Positions 22,004 to 29,706 of a stretch of 33,819 bases of DNA are shown piece by piece. The DNA comes from Oscillospiraceae bacterium. Lineage in GTDB: Bacteria > Bacillota > Clostridia > Oscillospirales > Oscillospiraceae. Positions within the stretch are counted from its first letter, which is position 1, and the number at the start of each line of letters is the position of its first letter. The DNA lies in NCBI GenBank assembly GCA_016295225.1, contig JAEDLP010000004.1, positions 1 through 33,819 on the forward strand, read 5' to 3'. The notes below the pieces were generated by a model. It made no database searches. It was not told where the DNA came from and saw only the letters and a list, made by a program, of their open reading frames with translations. Made by a program: the position numbers and the translations under genes.

Positions 22004-22510
22004 ATGATTAAGACCATTCTGCAGAAGGAAGATCCCGCCCTGCATAAAGTATGCCACCCCATCACCAACTTCGACGCCAAGCTCCACACCCTGCTGAAGG
22101 ACATGACCGACACCCTGAAGGATTCCGGCGGCCTGGGCCTGGCTGCCCCCCAGATCGGCATCCTGCGCCGTGTCGTCATCGTCATGGACGACGATGAGCA
22201 GTATCTGGAGCTCATCAACCCTGAGATCGTCAGCGAGGAAGGCGAGCAGGAGGGGTTCGAGGGCTGCCTGTCCCTGGCCGGTATGTACGGCATTGTGAAG
22301 CGCCCCATGAAGGTCAAGGTGAAGGCCCAGGACCGCTATGGCAACCCCGTGGAGTATGAGCGGGAAGGCATCACCGCCCGGTGCTTCTGCCACGAGACCG
22401 AGCATCTGGACGGCCATATGTATTATGAGAAGTGCGGACGCCTGTTCACCGAGGCTGAGATCGACGAAATGCTGGAAAAGGGTGAGCTGGAGGAAGCAGA
22501 GGAAGAATGA
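22004..22510 (+). CDS. def: Peptide deformylase
   Basis: Def removes the formyl group from the N terminus of new proteins. The 168-residue protein has the three metal-site motifs: GLGLAAPQIG, EGCLSLAG (Cys ligand) and CHETEHLDG (HExxH). The ATG at 22004 is chosen because AGGAAGGAA lies just upstream and homologues start MIKTIL; the frame opens at 21980. The C-terminal tail is acidic (EKGELEEAEEE). Its stop overlaps the fmt start by 4 bp, so the formylation and deformylation enzymes are translated together. Confidence 0.96.
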   Translation: MIKTILQKEDPALHKVCHPITNFDAKLHTLLKDMTDTLKDSGGLGLAAPQIGILRRVVIVMDDDEQYLELINPEIVSEEGEQEGFEGCLSLAGMYGIVKRPMKVKVKAQDRYGNPVEYEREGITARCFCHETEHLDGHMYYEKCGRLFTEAEIDEMLEKGELEEAEEE

Positions 22511-23427
22511 GAATTCTCTTTATGGGCACGCCGGACTTTGCCGTGCCTTCCCTGAACGCCCTGATGGACGCCGGTCACGAGATTGTCGGCGTCTTTACCC
22601 AACCTGACAAGCCCAAGAACCGGGGCATGAAGCTCCAGGCTCCCCCTGTGAAGGTGTGCGCCCTGGAGCACGACATCCCCGTCTTCCAGCCCACCAAGCT
22701 CCGGGACGGCACCGCTCTGGAGATGATCCAGGGTCTGGCCCCCGAGCTTATCGTAGTGGCGGCCTATGGCCGCATTCTGCCCCAGGAGATTCTGGACTAT
22801 CCCAAACTGGGCTGTATCAACGTCCACTCCTCCCTGCTGCCCAAGTACCGGGGTTCCGCCCCCATCCACTGGGCCATCCTAAACGGAGACCAGGAGAGCG
22901 GCGTGACCATCATGCACATGGCCCTGGCCCTGGACGCCGGAGACATCATCGCCCAGAGCGTTACCCCCATCGACCCTGATGAGACTGTGGAGAGCCTCCA
23001 TGACCGTCTGGCCCAGATGGGCGCGGCGCTGCTGGTGGAGACCGTGGAGAAGATCGGGGACGGCACCGCCGTCCGCACCCCCCAGGAGGAGGACAAGGTG
23101 ACCCTGGCTCCCATGCTCAGCCGGGCCCTGTCCCCTATGGACTGGAACCGGACCGCCCGGGAGCTTCACAACCAGGTCCGCGGCCTGATTCCCTGGCCTG
23201 CGGCCGTCACTGAGCTGAATGGGACCCGCTGCAAGATCTTTTCTACCTCCGTACTGGAGGAGACCACTGGCAAGGCCCCCGGCGCAGTGATCGCCGCCGA
23301 TAAAAAGGGCCTGAAAATTGCCTGCGGGGACGGTACTGTTCTGCAGATCAACGAACTCCAGGCCGACGGCGGAAAGCGCCTGAAGGCTGCCGACTATCTG
23401 CGGGGCCATCCCATTCCGGTTGATTGA
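22507..23427 (+). CDS. fmt: Methionyl-tRNA formyltransferase
   Basis: Fmt formylates initiator Met-tRNA using 10-formyl-tetrahydrofolate. The 306-residue length is typical. It starts RILFMGTPDFAVPSL, has the catalytic INVHSSLLPKYRGSAPIHWA (Asn and His) and the Asp in LDAGDIIAQ, and a C-terminal OB-like tRNA-binding domain (from about residue 205, APGAVIAADKKGLKIACGDG). ATGA overlap with def; rsmB follows after 41 bp. Confidence 0.97.
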   Translation: MRILFMGTPDFAVPSLNALMDAGHEIVGVFTQPDKPKNRGMKLQAPPVKVCALEHDIPVFQPTKLRDGTALEMIQGLAPELIVVAAYGRILPQEILDYPKLGCINVHSSLLPKYRGSAPIHWAILNGDQESGVTIMHMALALDAGDIIAQSVTPIDPDETVESLHDRLAQMGAALLVETVEKIGDGTAVRTPQEEDKVTLAPMLSRALSPMDWNRTARELHNQVRGLIPWPAAVTELNGTRCKIFSTSVLEETTGKAPGAVIAADKKGLKIACGDGTVLQINELQADGGKRLKAADYLRGHPIPVD

Positions 23428-23468
23428 TTTGATTCATTGAAGAAAAGGATAGAAAGGAGGGACGGATT

Positions 23469-24818
23469 ATGTCCGCAAGAGAAGCGGCCCTGCTGACCTT
23501 AGTCGCCATGGAGCGGCAGAAGGCATGGTCCAACGGACACCTGAAAAAAGTGATCCGGGACGCCAATCTGGACCGGCGGGACGCCGCCTTGGCCACCCGT
23601 CTCTGCTTCGGCGTCCTGCAAAATAAAATGCTGCTGGACTACTACCTCCAGCAGTATTCCACCATGAAATTGGCAAAAATGGAGAGCAAGGTCCTGGGAA
23701 ACCTGCGCTTAGGACTTTACCAAATGCTCTTTATGACGAAAATACCGGCCAACGCTGCCGTCAGCGAGGCGGTGGAGCTGACCAAGAAACACTGCAAGAA
23801 CCCCCGGGCCGGGGGAATGGTCAACGGCATCCTCCGCAACATCGCCCGGCATCTGGACGAGCTGCCCACCATCGACCGAACCGACCCTGTGGCCTACCTG
23901 TCCCTGCTCTACAGCCACCCCCGGTGGCTGGTGGAGGAGTTTGACCGCCGTCTGCCCCCGGGCGAGGCGGAGAAGCTCCTCCAGTGGGACAACAGCGAGC
24001 CTCCCGTCACCGTCCAGGTGAACACCTGCCGGGCCACTGCCTCGGAGGTTATCGCCTCCCTGGAGGAGGAGGGGGTCACGGTTCGGAAGCACCCTTGGCT
24101 GCCCGGTTGCCTGATCCTGTCCGGCACCGGCGATCTGGCCGAGCGGACGGCCTATGTCAAGGGCCTGCTCTACGCCCAGGACCCGGCGGCCAAGCTGGCC
24201 GTTCTGGCGGCGGGACTCACCCCCGGCCAGAAGGTTCTGGACGCCTGCGCCGCGCCCGGCGGCAAGTCCTTCGCCTCTGCCATGGTCATGGGGGACCGGG
24301 GGGAGATCCGCGCCTGCGATCTCCACGCCCACAAGAAGGGACTCATCGAGGCCGGGGCCAACCGTCTGGGCCTGACCTCCATCACCGCTCAGGTGGTGGA
24401 CGGCAAAAAGCCCAGGAAGGGCTGGGAGGAGACCTTTGACACCGTCATTGCCGACGTGCCCTGCTCCGGTCTGGGCGTCATCCGCAAGAAGCCCGAGATC
24501 CGCTACAAGACCCTGGAGGAAGTGGCGGGCCTGCCCCAGATCCAGACCGATATCCTGGACAACGTCTCCCGATATGTCCGCCCCGGCGGGGTCCTGCTTT
24601 ACTCCACCTGCACCCTGCGGAAGGAGGAGAACGAGGACGTGGCCCGGGCCTTCCTGGCCGGCCATCCCGACTTCGCCTCGGAGGGCTTTACCCTGCCTGG
24701 CCCCATCGGGGAGGTAGCGGAGGGCCAGTGTACCCTTTGGCCCCAGCGGACAGAGACCGACGGCTTCTTCATTGCCAAGTTCCGCAAGGCGGGAAAGGAG
24801 GAAACGGCCCATGACTGA
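23469..24818 (+). CDS. rsmB: 16S rRNA (cytosine967-C5)-methyltransferase RsmB
   Basis: RsmB methylates C967 of 16S rRNA. The 449-residue protein has an N-terminal NusB-like RNA-binding domain (about residues 1-140, with LCFGVLQNKMLLDYYLQQYS), then a SAM methyltransferase domain with CAAPGGKSFASA (motif I), the catalytic pair of Cys in DVPCSGLGVIRKKPEIRYK and LLYSTCTLRKEENED. The ATG at 23469 follows AAAGGAGGGA. Its last 8 bp overlap rlmN. Confidence 0.96.
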   Translation: MSAREAALLTLVAMERQKAWSNGHLKKVIRDANLDRRDAALATRLCFGVLQNKMLLDYYLQQYSTMKLAKMESKVLGNLRLGLYQMLFMTKIPANAAVSEAVELTKKHCKNPRAGGMVNGILRNIARHLDELPTIDRTDPVAYLSLLYSHPRWLVEEFDRRLPPGEAEKLLQWDNSEPPVTVQVNTCRATASEVIASLEEEGVTVRKHPWLPGCLILSGTGDLAERTAYVKGLLYAQDPAAKLAVLAAGLTPGQKVLDACAAPGGKSFASAMVMGDRGEIRACDLHAHKKGLIEAGANRLGLTSITAQVVDGKKPRKGWEETFDTVIADVPCSGLGVIRKKPEIRYKTLEEVAGLPQIQTDILDNVSRYVRPGGVLLYSTCTLRKEENEDVARAFLAGHPDFASEGFTLPGPIGEVAEGQCTLWPQRTETDGFFIAKFRKAGKEETAHD

Positions 24819-25851
24819 CCTGAAGTCCATGACCCCGGAAGAGCTCACCCAATGGTGCAAGGAGCAGGGACAGCCTGCTTTCCGGGGGAAGCAGATCTTC
24901 CAGTGGTTCAGCCGGGGCGTGGAGTCCGTGGAGGAAATGACCAACCTGCCCAAGGCCCTGCGGGAAAAAATCGCCCGGGAATGCGCCTTTACCCCCCCGG
25001 TGGTGGAGCGAAAACAGGTATCAAACCAGGACGGCACCATAAAATATCTGTGGAGACTGGCCGACGGCAACTGCATTGAGACCGTTCTCATGCGCTACCA
25101 TCACGGCAACTCGGTCTGCATTTCCTCCCAGGTGGGCTGCGCCATGGGCTGCGCCTTCTGCGCCTCCACCCTGGGCGGCCGGGTGCGAAATCTGACGGCG
25201 GCAGAGCTGCTGGATCAGGTGATCTTTACCCAGAAGGACTCCGGCTATCCCATCTCCAATATCGTCCTCATGGGGATTGGAGAGCCTCTGGATAACTATG
25301 ACAACGTGAAAAAGTTCCTCACCCTGGTGAATCACCCGGACGGGGTGAATATCGGCATGCGCCACATCTCCCTGTCCACCTGCGGTCTGGTCAAGGGCAT
25401 CGACCGACTGGCCGAGGAGGGCCTGCAGCTCACTCTGTCGGTCTCCCTCCACGCCCCCGACGACGAGACCCGCAGCAGTATCATGCCCGTGAACCGGGCC
25501 ACCGGCGTGGATGAACTCTTTGCCGCCTGTCACCGGTATTTCCAAAAGACAGGCCGGCGGATTTCCTATGAATACGCATTGATCGACGGGGTCAACGACA
25601 CCCCCCGCCACGCCGCCCTCCTGGGGGACCGGCTGGAGGGGACTGTGGCCCACGTCAACCTCATTCCCCTGAATCACGTGGAGGAAAGCCCCTTAAAGCC
25701 CAGTACCCACGTAGCTGCCTTCCAGAAGCAACTGGAAAAACGGGGGATTACCGCCACCGTTCGGCGGCGGTTGGGCAGCGACATCGACGCATCCTGCGGA
25801 CAGCTGCGCCGGAAAGCCATGAAGGCGGCCGGCCAGAAGGACCGGGGATGA
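24811..25851 (+). CDS. rlmN: Dual-specificity 23S rRNA A2503 / tRNA A37 C2-methyltransferase RlmN
   Basis: RlmN is a radical SAM enzyme that methylates C2 of A2503 in 23S rRNA and, in some bacteria, A37 in tRNA. The 346-residue protein has the 4Fe-4S motif CAMGCAFC, GIGEPLDNYDNV, SLSTCGLVKGI, and the methyl-carrying Cys in IDASCGQLRRK near the C terminus. The ATG at 24811, with AAAGGAGG (24794-24801), is preferred to the frame opening at 24772. It overlaps rsmB by 8 bp; prpC follows after 19 bp. Confidence 0.96.
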   Translation: MTDLKSMTPEELTQWCKEQGQPAFRGKQIFQWFSRGVESVEEMTNLPKALREKIARECAFTPPVVERKQVSNQDGTIKYLWRLADGNCIETVLMRYHHGNSVCISSQVGCAMGCAFCASTLGGRVRNLTAAELLDQVIFTQKDSGYPISNIVLMGIGEPLDNYDNVKKFLTLVNHPDGVNIGMRHISLSTCGLVKGIDRLAEEGLQLTLSVSLHAPDDETRSSIMPVNRATGVDELFAACHRYFQKTGRRISYEYALIDGVNDTPRHAALLGDRLEGTVAHVNLIPLNHVEESPLKPSTHVAAFQKQLEKRGITATVRRRLGSDIDASCGQLRRKAMKAAGQKDRG

Positions 25852-25870
25852 GCGAAAGGAGTGGATCTGT

Positions 25871-26602
25871 ATGGTTTCCCTATGGGGACTGACCGACAGA
25901 GGATTGGTTCGTCGGAATAATCAGGACGCCTGCGCCTACGCGGCCAAGGAAGGAGAGTACGCCTGGGCCGTGGTATGCGACGGTATGGGCGGCGCGGCCG
26001 CCGGAGATCTGGCCAGCGCCATGGCCGTGTCCCGCTTCCAGAACCACATGGTTTGCCTGGAGGAGCCTGAGGAATACCAGGAGGAGGGCCAGCTGCTGGT
26101 CCAGGCTGCGGAGGCGGCCAACCGGGCCGTGTATCTGAAGGCCAGCGCCAACCGGGCTTACGCCGGCATGGGCACTACCCTGGTGGGCGCCCTCCTGCGG
26201 GAAAACACCCTCTGGGTGGTCAACGTGGGGGACAGCCGGGCCTATCACATCACCAAGGAAGCCATACAGCGGATCACCCGGGATCATTCCGTGGTGGAGG
26301 ATTTGGTGCAAAAGGGGGAGATCACCCTCGAGGAAGCCCGGCATCATCCCCAGAAAAACCTGATCACCCGGGCCCTTGGTACCACAAGGCAAGTCAAAGT
26401 GGACCTGTTCCAGCGGAATGTGAAGGAGGGCGACGCCATCCTTCTCTGTTCGGATGGATTGGTCAATGAGGTTACGGACGGGGATATCTGGAAAGAGACC
26501 CTGGCCGGAGGCACGCCGGAGGAGATCTGCCGGCGGCTCCTGGACCGGACGCTGGCAGAAGGCGCGCCGGATAACGTGACCATCGTACTCTTTCAACTGT
26601 AA
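25871..26602 (+). CDS. prpC: PP2C-family Ser/Thr phosphatase (PrpC/Stp)
   Basis: This 243-residue cytoplasmic phosphatase reverses phosphorylation by the PASTA kinase encoded next to it. PP2C metal-site motifs are visible: LTDRGLVRRNNQDA, VVCDGMGGAAAGDLAS, GMGTTLVGALL, VNVGDSRAYHI, LLCSDGLVNEV and APDNVTIVLF. GAAAGGAGTG precedes the ATG. It lies 17 bp before prkC; the pair is a conserved Firmicutes unit controlling division, wall synthesis and, in spores, germination. Confidence 0.95.
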   Translation: MVSLWGLTDRGLVRRNNQDACAYAAKEGEYAWAVVCDGMGGAAAGDLASAMAVSRFQNHMVCLEEPEEYQEEGQLLVQAAEAANRAVYLKASANRAYAGMGTTLVGALLRENTLWVVNVGDSRAYHITKEAIQRITRDHSVVEDLVQKGEITLEEARHHPQKNLITRALGTTRQVKVDLFQRNVKEGDAILLCSDGLVNEVTDGDIWKETLAGGTPEEICRRLLDRTLAEGAPDNVTIVLFQL

Positions 26603-26619
26603 AAAAGGAGTGTGTTACC

Positions 26620-28581
26620 ATGGATCAATACATCGGTAAAATGCTCGATAACCGGTATGAAATCCTCGACGTGATCGGGGTAGGGGGAATGGCGGTGGTC
26701 TACAAGGCGTACTGCCATCGGCTCCACCGCTTCGTAGCCATCAAGGTTCTGAAAAAGGATCTGGCCTCCGACGCGGAGTTCCGCCGCCGCTTCCACGAGG
26801 AGGCCCAGGCGGTCGCCATGCTCTCCCATCCGAATATCGTTTCCGTTTACGACGTCAGCCGGGGCGATGACCTGGACTATATCGTCATGGAGCTCATTGA
26901 CGGGATTACCCTCAAGCAGTATATGCAGAAGAAGAACGGAAGCCTCAACTGGAGGGAATCCCTGTATTTCATCACCCAGATCGTCCGTGCCCTGGGTCAC
27001 GCCCACGGTAGGGGGATCATCCACCGGGACATCAAGCCCCAGAACATCATGGTCCTGCGGGACGGCAGCGTGAAGGTGGCTGACTTCGGCATCGCCCGGG
27101 TCATGTCCGCCGCCCAGACCACCCTTACCCAGGAGGCTCTGGGCTCCGTTCACTATATCTCCCCTGAGCAGGCCAGGGGCAGCCACATCGACGCCCGGGC
27201 GGATATCTACTCTGCCGGTGTGGTTCTCTACGAGATGCTCACCGGCCGCCTGCCCTTCGACGGGGATTCCCCGGTGTCCGTGGCCATCCAGCACATCAAC
27301 GCCACCCCTCTGTCCCCCCGGGAGCTGAACCCGGAGATCCCCCCCGGCCTGGAGGAGATCACCATGAAGGCCATGGCCTCCCGCATCGACCAGCGGTATC
27401 TGAACGCCGGGGCCATGCTCCGGGACTTAGAGGATTTCCGAAAGAATCCTCAGATTCGGTTCCACTACAACCTAGCCAGCTTTCACGGCGCCCAGCCGGT
27501 GCCTGACGAGCCCACCCAGGTGGTGGATAACACCGGCTCTATGGGCCGCCGCCAGCGGCCGCCCGCCCGGACCCGCACAGCCCCGCCTCCGCCGCCCCGC
27601 CGCCGGGAGGAACCCCCGGAGGACTATGACGAGGAGGACGGCGACCGCAAGAGCAAGGTGATCCCCATTGTGGTGATTGTCTTCTTGGCGGCCACGGCCC
27701 TCATCCTGTGGCTGACCTTTTTCAGCGGCCTTTTCAACAAGGCCCCCACAGCGGAAGTCCCGGATCTGACCGGTATGACCCTGTCGGAGATCTACGGCGA
27801 CCCGGAGCTCTCGGAGAAATTCAAAGTGGTTCAAGGGTCGGTGGAGTACAGCGACAAGTATGAGAAGGACCAGGTCATGGACCAGAACCCCAAGCCGGGC
27901 AAAGAGGTGGAGGAGGGCTCCACCATCACCGTGACCATCAGCGGCGGCAAGGAAGCCGTGAAGATGATCGACGTGAAGAATATGACCTACGAGGACGCGG
28001 TAAAGGCCCTCCAGGAGATCGGCCTCAAGGCAGACACCCCGGACTATGAGTTTTCCGAGGACGTGGAGGAGGACTGTGTGATCTCCTACACGCCCCCCAA
28101 GGGCACTGAACTCTACCCCGGCGACCAGGTCCACCTGGTCGTCAGCAAGGGGCCAGAGAGCAAGAAGGTCATCGTGCCCTCGGTCACCGGCCAGTCCATC
28201 GACCAGGCCCGGCGTATGCTGGAAGATCTGGGGCTGAAGGTGGGCAACACCGAGGAGATCGCCAGCGACAAGGCCAAGGGCATCGTGGTCTACCAGAGTA
28301 TCGCGCCCAACACCGAGGTGGAGGAGGGAACCGCCATTACCCTCCACTACAGCAAGGGGCCTGATTCCAAGCCCATCAGCTCCCAGCCCATCACCGTGAC
28401 CCTGCCTACCGACCGGGAGAGCGTCACCGTCCGCATTACCGTGGGCGGCCAGGAGGTCTATAACCAGGTGGTGAACACCTCTGTGAGCACGGTGACCACC
28501 TCGATTTCCGGCACCGGCACCCAGGAAGTCTGCATCTATATTGACGATGAACTGGTAGAAACCAAAGACGTGCAGTTTTAA
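26620..28581 (+). CDS. prkC: PASTA-domain Ser/Thr protein kinase (PrkC/Stk1 type)
   Basis: This 653-residue membrane kinase senses muropeptides or lipid II outside and phosphorylates proteins inside. Residues about 13-275 are the kinase domain: glycine loop IGVGGMAVVYKAY, catalytic Lys42 in VAIKVL, IIHRDIKPQNIMVL, VADFGIARV and SVHYISPEQARG. A Pro/Arg-rich linker (PPARTRTAPPPPPRR) leads to one membrane helix at about 346-372. Outside are three PASTA repeats (about 378-447, 444-512, 510-585) and an extra 65-residue beta-rich Ser/Thr-rich end (TVTLPTDRESVTVRITVGG...) beyond the standard repeats. Its start has AAAAAAGGAG upstream; rsgA begins 5 bp after its stop. Confidence 0.96.
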   Translation: MDQYIGKMLDNRYEILDVIGVGGMAVVYKAYCHRLHRFVAIKVLKKDLASDAEFRRRFHEEAQAVAMLSHPNIVSVYDVSRGDDLDYIVMELIDGITLKQYMQKKNGSLNWRESLYFITQIVRALGHAHGRGIIHRDIKPQNIMVLRDGSVKVADFGIARVMSAAQTTLTQEALGSVHYISPEQARGSHIDARADIYSAGVVLYEMLTGRLPFDGDSPVSVAIQHINATPLSPRELNPEIPPGLEEITMKAMASRIDQRYLNAGAMLRDLEDFRKNPQIRFHYNLASFHGAQPVPDEPTQVVDNTGSMGRRQRPPARTRTAPPPPPRRREEPPEDYDEEDGDRKSKVIPIVVIVFLAATALILWLTFFSGLFNKAPTAEVPDLTGMTLSEIYGDPELSEKFKVVQGSVEYSDKYEKDQVMDQNPKPGKEVEEGSTITVTISGGKEAVKMIDVKNMTYEDAVKALQEIGLKADTPDYEFSEDVEEDCVISYTPPKGTELYPGDQVHLVVSKGPESKKVIVPSVTGQSIDQARRMLEDLGLKVGNTEEIASDKAKGIVVYQSIAPNTEVEEGTAITLHYSKGPDSKPISSQPITVTLPTDRESVTVRITVGGQEVYNQVVNTSVSTVTTSISGTGTQEVCIYIDDELVETKDVQF

Positions 28582-28586
28582 AAACT

Positions 28587-29480
28587 ATGAGTGAACAAAA
28601 GAAAGAGGGAATCATCCTCAAAGCCCTGAGCGGGTTCTATTATGTCCAGTGCCCCGATGGAGAGCTGGTCACCTGCCGGGCCAGAGGAAAGTTCCGTTAC
28701 AAAAAAATCACCCCCCTGGTGGGGGATCGGGTCGCCATCACCGCCCAGGCCGACGGCACCGGCTCCCTGGACGAGATCCTGCCCCGCCGGAACTTCTTCC
28801 AGCGGCCGGCCGTGGCCAACATTGATCAGATGGTCATCATCGCCTCCGGCGCCATTCCGGTGACCGATCCCTTCCTGGTGGATCGGATCACCGCCCTGGC
28901 GGAGAGCAAGGACTGCGAGCCCATCATCTGCATCAATAAGTGGGATCTGGTCCAGGCGGAGGAACTCTACCGCATCTACACCGCCGCCGGATTCCACACC
29001 ATCAAGGTCAGCGCCGAGACCGGTCAGGGCATCGAGGAGCTTCGAACCCTGCTGGCCGGCAAGATCTCGGCCTTTACCGGCAACTCCGGCGTGGGCAAGT
29101 CCAGCATCCTCAACGCCCTGGAGCCCGACTTCGGTCTGGCCACCGGGGAGATTAGCGAGAAGCTGGGCCGCGGCCGCCACACCACCCGCCACGTGGAGCT
29201 CTTTCCGGTCTCCGGCGGTCTCATCGCCGACACCCCCGGCTTCTCCGCTTTTGATACCGACAAGGGGGAGATTCGGGAGAAGGAAGTCCTCCAGCACGCC
29301 TTCCGGGAGTTTCGGCCTTACTTGGACCAGTGCCGCTTCATCGGCTGCGCCCATGTGAAGGAAAAGGGCTGCGCCGTTCTGGAAGCTCTGGAAGAGGGCA
29401 AGATCCAGCCCAGCCGTCATCGCAGCTATGTGCGGCTCTACGAGCTGGCCAAGGAGAACAAGCCCTGGGAAAACCCATAA
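28587..29480 (+). CDS. rsgA: Ribosome small-subunit biogenesis GTPase RsgA
   Basis: RsgA is a circularly permuted GTPase that checks the maturing 30S subunit. The 297-residue protein has an N-terminal OB domain (to about residue 70), then G motifs in permuted order: CINKWDLV (G4), GNSGVGKSSILNAL (G1), HTTRH (switch) and DTPGFSAF (G3). A zinc site near the C terminus has CRFIGCAHVKEKGCAV. It follows prkC by 5 bp with a poor ribosome site, so coupling is likely. The rpe and thiN genes often found after it in Bacillus are missing; a strong terminator follows directly. Confidence 0.96.
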   Translation: MSEQKKEGIILKALSGFYYVQCPDGELVTCRARGKFRYKKITPLVGDRVAITAQADGTGSLDEILPRRNFFQRPAVANIDQMVIIASGAIPVTDPFLVDRITALAESKDCEPIICINKWDLVQAEELYRIYTAAGFHTIKVSAETGQGIEELRTLLAGKISAFTGNSGVGKSSILNALEPDFGLATGEISEKLGRGRHTTRHVELFPVSGGLIADTPGFSAFDTDKGEIREKEVLQHAFREFRPYLDQCRFIGCAHVKEKGCAVLEALEEGKIQPSRHRSYVRLYELAKENKPWENP

Positions 29481-29489
29481 CCAAGCACC

Positions 29490-29532
29490 ACCCGGCTGTT
29501 TTCAGCATAGACTGAGAACAGCCGGGTGTTTT
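29490..29532 (+). terminator. Terminator of the yicC-rsgA operon
   Basis: A 16-bp stem with one G-U pair (29490-29505 with 29512-29527) closes a 6-base loop and is followed by GTTTT. It lies 9 bp past the rsgA stop and just ahead of spoVM. Confidence 0.9.
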
Positions 29533-29555
29533 GTTATCGGAAGGGAGGGACTCAC

Positions 29556-29624
29556 ATGAAAATGGTGGTACTGAGCGCGCCCAAGGCCCTGGCGGGCCTA
29601 CTGAAAAAGATTTTCCGCATTTAA
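29556..29624 (+). CDS. spoVM: SpoVM-like 22-residue spore coat anchoring peptide
   Basis: This very short gene has a strong ribosome site, GGGAGGGA (29543-29550), five bases before ATG. The product is 22 residues. It lines up without gaps with Bacillus SpoVM (26 residues): Pro9-Lys10, Leu12, Gly14, a hydrophobic residue at 15, a basic residue at 17, and an overall amphipathic helix (MKMVVLSAPKALAGLLKK). SpoVM senses the curved outer forespore membrane and recruits SpoIVA at the base of the coat. Its position after prkC-rsgA mirrors Bacillus, where spoVM follows the same genes. A sipL-like coat gene begins 82 bp on. I found no convincing sigma-E promoter; read-through of the weak-tailed terminator is possible. 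Confidence 0.85.
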   Translation: MKMVVLSAPKALAGLLKKIFRI

Positions 29625-29706
29625 ATGACATACCCGCCGGGGACCAGGCATAGGATTTGACAGATACTACCTTGTACTGTGATTGCGAGAAAGGATTGGT
29701 CACACT

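Noticed and set aside
20545..22317. A 590-codon minus-strand frame opposite priA and def
   Set aside because: Antisense shadow of two clearly recognised genes; its translation is low-complexity Gly/His/Gln-rich without motifs.
29657..29680. TTGACA with TACTGT upstream of the sipL-like gene as a promoter
   Set aside because: The spacer is only 12 bp; sigma-E/G/K patterns were also tried and none fitted well.
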